This document shows, piece by piece, positions 1 through 6,200 of a DNA stretch of 7,611 nucleotides (the stretch's first letter is position 1; every line of letters begins with the position of its first letter). The position numbers and the translations under genes were made by a program. Location: assembly GCA_963720675.1 (NCBI GenBank), contig CAVRGH010000008.1:1-7611 (forward strand), in the 5' to 3' direction. The DNA is from JALHSW01 sp963720675 (GTDB lineage: Bacteria; Actinomycetota; Acidimicrobiia; IMCC26256; PALSA-555). Under the pieces are notes generated by a model. That model did no database searches and was not told the DNA's origin. It saw only the letters and a program-made list of their open reading frames with translations.

Positions 1-23
1 GCGGCCGTTCCTCGACTCGACGG

Positions 24-411
24 TCAGCCGTCGGCGGCGACGGCCCGCGGCTCCTCGAACGGGATGCGCGGTGCATCCGCCCACAACCGATCGAGGTCGT
101 AGTACGCGCGCGTCTCGTCGAGGAAGACATGGACGACGATGTCGCCGTAGTCGAGCAGCACCCAGGAGAGGTCGTCACGACCCTCGGAGTTGATCGGCTT
201 CGAGCCGTCGTGCCGCTTGAGGCGCGAGCTCGATCTCGTCGACGATCGTGCGCGCCTGCCGGGTGTTGGTCGCGCTGACCAGCACGAAGCACTCGATGAT
301 CGAGATGATCGGTCCGACGTCCAGGACCACGATCTCGAGACCGCTCTTGGCCGAGGCGGCGGCCGCGGCGACGAGTGCTCGGGTGGAGGCGTCCGATGCC
401 GGGCTGGTCAA
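24..411 (-). pseudogene. rsfS: Ribosome silencing factor RsfS, frame broken by an apparent 1-nt insertion
   Basis: RsfS (Iojap/DUF143 family) binds ribosomal protein uL14 and blocks joining of the 30S and 50S subunits when nutrients are short. The gene reads in two frames. The first (411 down to 226) gives 62 residues, including LEIVVLDVG and VLVSATNTRQARTIVDEIE, typical of the family's N-terminal half. That frame then runs into an unrelated 16-residue tail and a stop at 175. If the single base at about 225 is skipped, translation continues as RLKRHDGSKPINSEGRDD, then WVLLDYGDIVVHVF and YYDLDRLW, the highly conserved C-terminal half, ending at TGA 26-24. The joined product is about 128 residues, a normal length. 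The start is TTG at 411: no ATG or GTG lies in frame between the nadD stop and the conserved core, and a weak GGGAAG lies upstream. It sits 48 nt downstream of nadD, the usual pairing. A sequencing or assembly error is the simplest explanation; a true mutation is possible. Identity is very secure; intactness is not. Confidence 0.88.
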
Positions 412-459
412 GCGGTCGGCTTCCCGGTGGCCAGGCTCAAGGACAGGAGCTCCCGGACG

Positions 460-1074
460 TCATGATCCCCGAGCATAGAGCCCGCGATCGCGGATCTGGC
501 GCACGACGGCAGACGGGACGAGGCCCGCCACCGGGAAGCCTCGCTGCAAGCGGCTTCGGACCTCGGTCGACGAGACGTCGAGGCGCGGGATGGCCAGGTG
601 CTCGACGCTCCACCCGTCACCGGGAGGCACGGCGTGCTCACCCTCCCGCTCGATCACGACGACCGTCGCGAGGTCCCGGGTGTCGTCGAGCCGGCGCCAC
701 GTCGACATGTTCGCGACCGCGTCCGCCCCGAGGAGGAGGAACAGGTCCCGCCCCGGCGCGGCGAGGTCCTCGAGGGTGTCGGCCGTCACCGACGCACCCT
801 CCCGCTCGACCTCGAGCGCGCTGGCCTCGAGCCCCTCGACCTCGGCGACCGCGGCCTCGACGAGCGCGAGCCGGTCCGCGGCGGAGGCGATGACCTCGCC
901 CCGCTTCTGCCACGGGTCCCCGGCGACGACGAGCAACACACGGTCGAGCGTCAGTGCTGCCCGAGCGTCCGACGCGGCGACGAGATGCCCGACGTGGACG
1001 GGGTCGAACGTCCCGCCCAGCACGCCCACCCGTTCGATCGGGCGTTCCTTCGGTGTCGCCACCCGAGGGAGCAT
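460..1074 (-). CDS. nadD: Nicotinate-nucleotide adenylyltransferase NadD
   Basis: This cytosolic enzyme transfers AMP from ATP to nicotinate mononucleotide, giving deamido-NAD+ and pyrophosphate, the penultimate step of NAD+ synthesis. The 204-residue product has the nucleotidyltransferase signature GGTFDPVHVGH at residues 20-30 (H27 and H30 are the HxxH pair that binds the ATP phosphates), PWQK at 54-57 in the substrate loop, SVTADTL at 95-101, GADAVANMSTWRRLDD at 116-131, and VSSTEVR at 167-173, the ISSTxIR motif near the C terminus. Length is normal for the family. The start is ATG 1074-1072: an in-frame stop lies at 1107-1105, so no earlier start exists. However, no good ribosome binding site precedes it, and GTG codons 5 and 16 are alternatives; family members often begin only a few residues before GGTFDP. 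It is followed by rsfS on the same strand, so the two are probably co-transcribed. Confidence 0.96.
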   Translation of the reverse strand: MLPRVATPKERPIERVGVLGGTFDPVHVGHLVAASDARAALTLDRVLLVVAGDPWQKRGEVIASAADRLALVEAAVAEVEGLEASALEVEREGASVTADTLEDLAAPGRDLFLLLGADAVANMSTWRRLDDTRDLATVVVIEREGEHAVPPGDGWSVEHLAIPRLDVSSTEVRSRLQRGFPVAGLVPSAVVRQIRDRGLYARGS

Positions 1075-1140
1075 ACGGGCCGATTCGGGGGCACCCGGTG
1101 GCGTTCACCTCGCCGTCACATGTCCGAAATGCGGGCCGCG

Positions 1141-1159
1141 TACCCTGCCTCGCATGAAG
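1141..1159 (+). promoter_or_regulatory. Possible -10 element for the ACT gene, leaderless arrangement
   Basis: TACCCT at 1141-1146 matches the actinobacterial TANNNT -10 pattern and lies 7 nt before an ATG at 1154. Transcription would be expected to begin near 1152-1154, making the message leaderless. No convincing -35 element is seen (GTCACA at 1115-1120 is too far away). The call rests on a short motif in GC-rich DNA and is weak. Confidence 0.25.
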
Positions 1160-1174
1160 CTGGGCTCGAGATGA
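1154..1174 (+). CDS. Possible 6-codon leader ORF overlapping the ACT gene start
   Basis: An ATG at 1154 opens a six-codon frame (MKLGSR) whose TGA stop at 1172-1174 overlaps the ATG at 1171 of the ACT-domain gene in an ATGA arrangement. The main gene has no Shine-Dalgarno sequence, so ribosomes ending the mini-ORF could restart on it (translational coupling). It lies just downstream of a possible -10 hexamer. A frame this short can arise by chance, so this is a candidate regulatory element rather than an established gene. Confidence 0.2.
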   Translation: MKLGSR

Positions 1175-1821
1175 CCGAGAACACGACCCACGTCCTCGTG
1201 CGCGTCTGGCTGCCGGACCGGCCCGGTGCCCTGGGTCTCGTCGCGGCCCGGATCGGCGCCGTCGGTGGCGACATCGTCGGCATCGACGTCCTGGAGCGTT
1301 CCGAGGGGATCGCGGTCGACGAGTTCGCCGTCGCACTCCCGAGCCTCGAGGTCCTGGAGCTGCTGGCCAAGGAGATCGAACAGGTCGACGGCACGTCCGT
1401 GGAGGAGTTCCGGGTGGTCGAGGCCTTCCCCGACCCCCGGCTCGACGCGCTCGAGTCGGCCACGCAGCTGTGCGAGGCCGACTCGGTGGAGGAGCTGTGC
1501 GCGACGCTCGTCGGACACCTCCGCCGTGAGTTCCTCGCGGGCTGGGTGGCGCTCCTCGGGGACGGTGCCGTCCTCGCCGCGTCGGGTGACACGCATCCGG
1601 CAGCGGAGTTCCTCTCGATGCTCGTCGCGGGGACGTCGGCGTCGCCGATGGTCGCCGACGGCACGACGGGACCCGAAGACCTGCTCGTCGCCGCGCTGGG
1701 CACGCATGACGCGACGCTGCTCGTCGGCCGCGACGGACATCCGTTCCGTCGTCGCGAGCGCGCGCAGCTCACCGCGCTGGCACGGATCGCCGATCGCACC
1801 TGGACCTTGTTGGAGGGGTAG
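1171..1821 (+). CDS. ACT domain protein with GAF-like C-terminal domain
   Basis: The 216-residue soluble protein has two parts. Residues 6-85 look like an ACT domain, a small ligand-binding fold that often senses amino acids: VLVRVWLPDRPGALG at 8-22 with the DRPG turn, followed by ARIGAVGGDIVGIDVLE at 26-42. Residues 90-214 resemble a degenerate GAF domain: helix LDALESATQLCEADSVEEL, strands WVALLGDGAVLAASG and ATLLVGRDG, and a closing helix TALARIADRTWTLL. No DNA-binding or catalytic motif is visible, so a ligand-sensing or regulatory role is inferred and the ligand is unknown. ATG 1171 is chosen because it directly precedes the ACT fold. An in-frame ATG at 1120 would add 17 residues unlike the domain. 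No ribosome binding site is evident. Its TAG stop lies 9 nt before the photolyase GTG, so the two are probably one operon. The GAF assignment is by pattern and is less certain than the ACT assignment. Confidence 0.85.
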   Translation: MTENTTHVLVRVWLPDRPGALGLVAARIGAVGGDIVGIDVLERSEGIAVDEFAVALPSLEVLELLAKEIEQVDGTSVEEFRVVEAFPDPRLDALESATQLCEADSVEELCATLVGHLRREFLAGWVALLGDGAVLAASGDTHPAAEFLSMLVAGTSASPMVADGTTGPEDLLVAALGTHDATLLVGRDGHPFRRRERAQLTALARIADRTWTLLEG

Positions 1822-1830
1822 ACCAGGGCC

Positions 1831-3186
1831 GTGACCACGGCCGTCGTCGCCTTCACCCGCGACCTGCGGGTGCACGACAACCCCGCACTCGCGGCAGCTC
1901 GTGCGTCCGCCGATGCCATCGTGCCCGCGTTCGTGTTCGACGACACCTTGCTCGCGGGCTCGTTCAACCGCCCGAACCGAGCGACGTTCCTCGTCGAGTC
2001 GCTGCGTGACCTCGACGTGGCCCTTCAGGAACGTGGCGGGGCGCTCACCCTCCGCCGTGGGCGGTGGACCGACGAGGTGCTCCGACTCGCGCGGGACACG
2101 GGCGCGACGGCGGTCCATGTCGCGGACGACGCCAGTGGCTTCGCCCGCCACCGACTGGCCGCGCTCGAACGCAGCGCGGCCGACGCACGAATCGCCGTCG
2201 TCCGGCACGACGCGCTCACGGTCGTGCCACCGGGCGCGGTGGTCCCACCCTCCGGTACCCACTACCAGGTGTTCACGCCCTACTTCCGGAAGTGGAGCGC
2301 GCGTGCGTGGCGCGCCATCGCTCGTACTCCCGACGCGATCACCGTGCCTCCAGGAATCGCTTCGCTCGAGCTCCCCGACGCCGCGGACCTCGCGCCCGGC
2401 GCACGCTCCCCCGAGGTCATGCCGGGCGGCGAGTCCGAGGCCCGACGGCGGCTCAACGGCTGGACGCGCGCGGGGCTCGCGACGTACGGCGACCGCCACG
2501 ACGACCTCCCCGGCGACGCCACGTCGCGAATGAGCGCCTACCTGCATTTCGGGTGCGTCTCGCCATTGGAGGTCGCGACGAAGCTGCGGAACCGCGAGGG
2601 CGGCGAGCCGTTCGTCCGCCAGCTGTGTTGGCGTGACTTCTACCTCCAGGTGCTCGCGGCCCGGCCGGACGCGGCCTGGCAGGACTACAAGCACCGTGGC
2701 GACCGCTGGAACGACGACCCGGATGCGCTGACCGTGTGGCGGGAGGGCCGCACCGGCTTCCCGGTCGTCGACGCCGGCATGCGGCAGCTGGTCCGCGAGG
2801 GATTCATGCACAACCGCGCCCGCATGGTCGTGGCTTCGTTCCTCACCAAGGACCTGTACGTCGACTGGCGCGCCGGCGCCGCGCACTTCCTCGACTGGCT
2901 CGTCGACGGCGACGTGGCGAACAACAACCTGAACTGGCAGTGGACGGCGGGCACGGGCACGGACTCGAACCCGCACCGCGTGTTCAACCCGACGGTCCAG
3001 GGCACGCGCTTCGACCCGCAGGGCGACTACGTGCGGCGCTACGTCGAGGAGCTCGCCGACGTCCCGGGGAAGGCCGTCCACGATCCCGACCCCGAGACCC
3101 GGCATCGGGTCGGGTACCCGCCTCCGATCGTCGATCACCGCGAGGCGATCGAGGAGTACAAGACGCGGCGAGCGACCACGACCTAG
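1831..3186 (+). CDS. phrB: Deoxyribodipyrimidine photolyase (cryptochrome/photolyase family, class I type)
   Basis: This flavoprotein uses blue or near-UV light to split cyclobutane pyrimidine dimers in DNA. The 451-residue product has the N-terminal alpha/beta antenna domain (FTRDLRVHDNPAL at 8-20) and the helical FAD domain from about 210. FAD-site motifs include YGDRHDDLPGDATSRMSAYL (219-238), MHNRARM (326-332) and DGDVANNN (359-366). Aligned by eye to E. coli PhrB, the electron-transfer Trp triad is intact: W293, W346 and W369 correspond to W306, W359 and W382. N365 matches the FAD-N5 residue N378. M332 matches M345, where (6-4) photolyases have His, so CPD repair is favoured. W267 matches substrate-stacking W277. 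Q264 stands where E. coli has E274. The antenna pigment cannot be told. The GTG start at 1831 follows GGAGGGG at 1812-1818, and an in-frame stop at 1819 rules out earlier starts. The gene is 9 nt downstream of the ACT gene. A cryptochrome-like signalling role cannot be excluded. Confidence 0.95.
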   Translation: MTTAVVAFTRDLRVHDNPALAAARASADAIVPAFVFDDTLLAGSFNRPNRATFLVESLRDLDVALQERGGALTLRRGRWTDEVLRLARDTGATAVHVADDASGFARHRLAALERSAADARIAVVRHDALTVVPPGAVVPPSGTHYQVFTPYFRKWSARAWRAIARTPDAITVPPGIASLELPDAADLAPGARSPEVMPGGESEARRRLNGWTRAGLATYGDRHDDLPGDATSRMSAYLHFGCVSPLEVATKLRNREGGEPFVRQLCWRDFYLQVLAARPDAAWQDYKHRGDRWNDDPDALTVWREGRTGFPVVDAGMRQLVREGFMHNRARMVVASFLTKDLYVDWRAGAAHFLDWLVDGDVANNNLNWQWTAGTGTDSNPHRVFNPTVQGTRFDPQGDYVRRYVEELADVPGKAVHDPDPETRHRVGYPPPIVDHREAIEEYKTRRATTT

Positions 3187-3203
3187 GCCATCTCGTGCGC
3201 GAG

Positions 3204-3223
3204 CTGGTCGCCCTGGCGGCCAG
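3204..3223. terminator. Hairpin between convergent genes, possible bidirectional terminator
   Basis: CTGGTCGC and GCGGCCAG form an 8-bp stem (one G-U pair on the plus-strand RNA) around a CCTG tetraloop, inside the 54-nt gap between the photolyase stop and the stop of the convergent kinase-cyclase gene. There is no T-tract on either strand, so it is not a classical intrinsic terminator, though actinobacterial terminators often lack one. A second, weaker hairpin (ACTCG...CGAGT, 3243-3260) overlaps the last codons of the minus-strand gene. Confidence 0.4.
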
Positions 3224-3240
3224 TCCGCACACGGGAACGT

Positions 3241-6200
3241 TCACTCGTCGTCGGGCGAGTCCCGCCAGACGATCGGGACGACGGTCTGGCTGCCGGACAG
3301 TCCCTTCAGCGACACCTCACGGGCGTCGCCGTACGCCGCCGCGTCCGGCGCGGCGAGGCGCACGTCCTCGGTCGCGAAGATCTCGCCACCGGCCGCGGCG
3401 TCGGCAACCCGTGCAGCGATGATCACCGTCCGCCCGAAGAAGTCGTCGCCCTCCCGGATCGTTCGGCCCGTGTGCAGCCCGATCCGCACCCGGAGATCAC
3501 CGGCATCGGCGCCGAAGTCGTGCGCCGAGATCGCGCGCTGGATCGCCGTGGCGCAGCCCACGGCTGCGGCTGCGCTCGGGAACGCGAGCATGAAGCCATC
3601 GCCCTGGCTCTTCACCTCCGTGCCCCCGCGAGCGCCGAGCTCGCGACGCAGCAGCTCATTGTGCGAGTGCAACACGTGCTGGCTGGCGACATCGCCGAGC
3701 CGGTCGGTCATCGAGGAGTAGCCCTCGATGTCGGAGAACAGCAGGGTGACTCGGCCTTCGGCAGACGCGACGCCGTCGAGATCCGGTCGGTCGCGCGAGA
3801 CCGACGCAGCAACGGCATCGATCGATGCATCGGACGACGAGCCCGAAGCGATTCCCTGGAGGTCGAGCTTGATCGCAAGCACCTCCTCGACGAGCGCGGG
3901 CATTCCGATCTCGTACGCCGCGTCGAGGGACTGGTTCAGGACGCTGAGCGCCCGGGAACGGTCTTCGTCCGCGTCTCGAGCGAGGAGCGCTCGAGCGAGA
4001 TCGAGGCGCGTACGCGCGACCCACGAACGGGCCTCGAACGCGTCGAGCATCTCGACTGCTGTGTCGAGGTGGCGGACCGCGTCCTCGGCCCGGCCGAGTG
4101 CGAGGGCGAGCATCCCGACATACCGATCGGTGACGCCGTGGTAGGCGGTCGGCCCGAGGCCGACCCCCCGGCTGCCCAGCACCTCCATCAGCTCGAGCAA
4201 CACCGAACAGGATTCGAGGTCTCCGACGAGCGCGGCGGCCTCCGCCGCGGCCGCGAGCGCATACGGGCGACTCACGTCGTTCGCCATGCCACCGAAGCGG
4301 TCTCGCCCCAGCACCTCGAGCTCGGCCCGTGCTCCCTCGCGGTCCCCGATGATCGCGAGGAGCTGGGCGAGCCCACAGCGCCAGGCCGCGATCTCCGGCA
4401 GCGCCTCGACGATGGCCCGGGTGGAGCCCAGGAACTCGACGAGGCGGCCCTGCTCCCGGCGGAGCGGCATGACGGTGACGCCGTAGTTGCTGATCAGGCC
4501 CCGATCCTGCAATCGCCGTCCGATGTCGAGCATCTCGTCGGCGTCGGCCTCGGCCTGGTCGTACTCGCCGCGCAGGATCGCAACCGTGCCGCGGAACTGG
4601 GCGGCCGCTCCCAGCTGCACCGGCGATCGGCTCGCTCGAGCGAGCCGGTCCGCATCGGCGAGCGCGAGATCGAGCAGCTGCAGGTCGCCAAAGGCCAACG
4701 CGTGGATCCCACGACTGACTGCGAGCGAGAAGAGCATGTCCCGGTCACCCGCGAGCTCCGCGAACCGGTGGGCCTCGGACAGCTGCTCCCGCATCGCCGC
4801 TTCGTCCTCGTTCGGTCGGACCTGCCACATGCGCGCCTGGAGCGCGCGGGCGAGCGCGAGGGGATCGTCCGTGCGGCGCGCTGCTGCCACCGCTTCCTCG
4901 GCGAGACGGTCGTACCGCTCGGCATCGAAGAACAGCACCAGGGCGGCGAGCTGCGAGCAGAGCCGGGCGCGCAGCGAGAGATCGGACTCGCCGAGCTGCT
5001 CGATCGCTTCCTCGAGGAGGGCGACGAGCTCCGGCTCCCGCGTCCCGCCGAGGGCTCCATAGCTGCGAGCGAGGGCGGCTTCGGCCAACAGCGAGGCGTC
5101 ACCTGCGACGCGGGCGAGGTCGGTGACCTCCTCGAGGACCCGCGCGGCTCGTTCGGTCTCACCGCCGCGGTCGAGCGCAGCTCCCAGCGCCAGGAGGAGA
5201 CGAGTGCGCTGCTCGATGGCCGCTCCGTCATCGAGCTCGAGGGCCTGGAGCGCCTGGTCGTAGTAGCGCGCGGCCTCCTCGTGCGCCGCTTGATCGGCGG
5301 CCCGATCGCCGGCTCGAGTCGAGTACTCGACGGCCTTCTCGACTCCGCCACCCGGCGCCGCCTGGAACCAGTGGTACGCGAGCTCGGGGAGCACGGCGTC
5401 GGCCTGCGAACCCCGGCCGGCCTCGAGTGCCTCCCCGATCTGGCGGTGGAGCCGAACTCGCCTCGGGGTGCTCAGCTCGCTATAGAGCGTCTGGCGGATG
5501 AGGGCGTGCGTGAACTCGTACGCCCCGGCCAGCGTCGGCCGTTCGCGCACGATCTGGGCGTCGAGGGCATCGTCGAGCAGGTCGAGGACCGCGTCTTCGC
5601 CGTCGCCGGTGACCTTCGCGACGAGGTCGGGCACGAATCCGCCGGGCATCGCCGCGGCCACCGTCAGCATCCGGTTGCACTCCTCCGAGAGCCGGCTCAG
5701 CCGTCGGCCGATCACCTCGCGTACTCCTTCGGGGAGGTTGGCCTCGATCGACTCGAGGGTGCCGACCCACCGGCCGTCCACGAGCTGGAGCGCGCCACTC
5801 TCGGTCAGATGCCGCAGGACCTCGGCCACGAAGAACGGATTCCCTTCGGTGGCCCGGTAGATCGTGTCGGCGAAGACGTCGGGGGTCTCCTGCTCGCCGA
5901 TCGCCTCGATGAGCGCCTTCACGTCGTCGCGCGACATGCCGCGCAACAGCACCCGCTCGTAGAGCCGCTCTCGACGAAGCGCGGCGATGGCGTCGGCCAG
6001 CGGATGCTGCCGGTCGAGGTCGACGTCGCGGTACGTGCCGATGATGAGCACGCGCTCGTTGCGCAGGTTGCGAGCGAGGTACTGCAACAGCATGAGTGAC
6101 GGCTTGTCGGCCCAGTGCAAGTCGTCGAGCACGAGGACTATCGGGTCCGAGCGCGACGCCTGCGCCAGGAACGTCGAGATGCCGTCGAAGAGGCGGAGTC

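Noticed and set aside
1..23. Possible start of another gene downstream of rsfS
   Set aside because: Only 23 bases remain; no start codon with ribosome binding site or motif can be supported.
214..236. Programmed +1 frameshifting as the explanation for the split rsfS
   Set aside because: No stop codon, rare-codon run or known slippery sequence is at the junction, and RsfS is not known to use recoding. A one-base error or mutation is simpler.
598..1170. In-frame upstream extension of the ACT gene
   Set aside because: The extension is antisense to nadD and reads as Arg/Pro-rich shadow sequence. The domain begins just after ATG 1171; the ATG at 1120 remains a minor alternative only.
1105..3138. 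677-codon open frame on the minus strand
   Set aside because: It is antisense to both the ACT gene and the photolyase, has Arg/Val/Glu-rich composition and no motif; a codon-bias shadow.
3472..6099. 875-codon open frame on the plus strand inside the kinase-cyclase gene
   Set aside because: It is antisense to a gene with unambiguous domain motifs throughout, its translation is rich in Arg/Glu/Gly/Val with no recognisable domain, and high-GC codon bias commonly leaves such antisense frames open.
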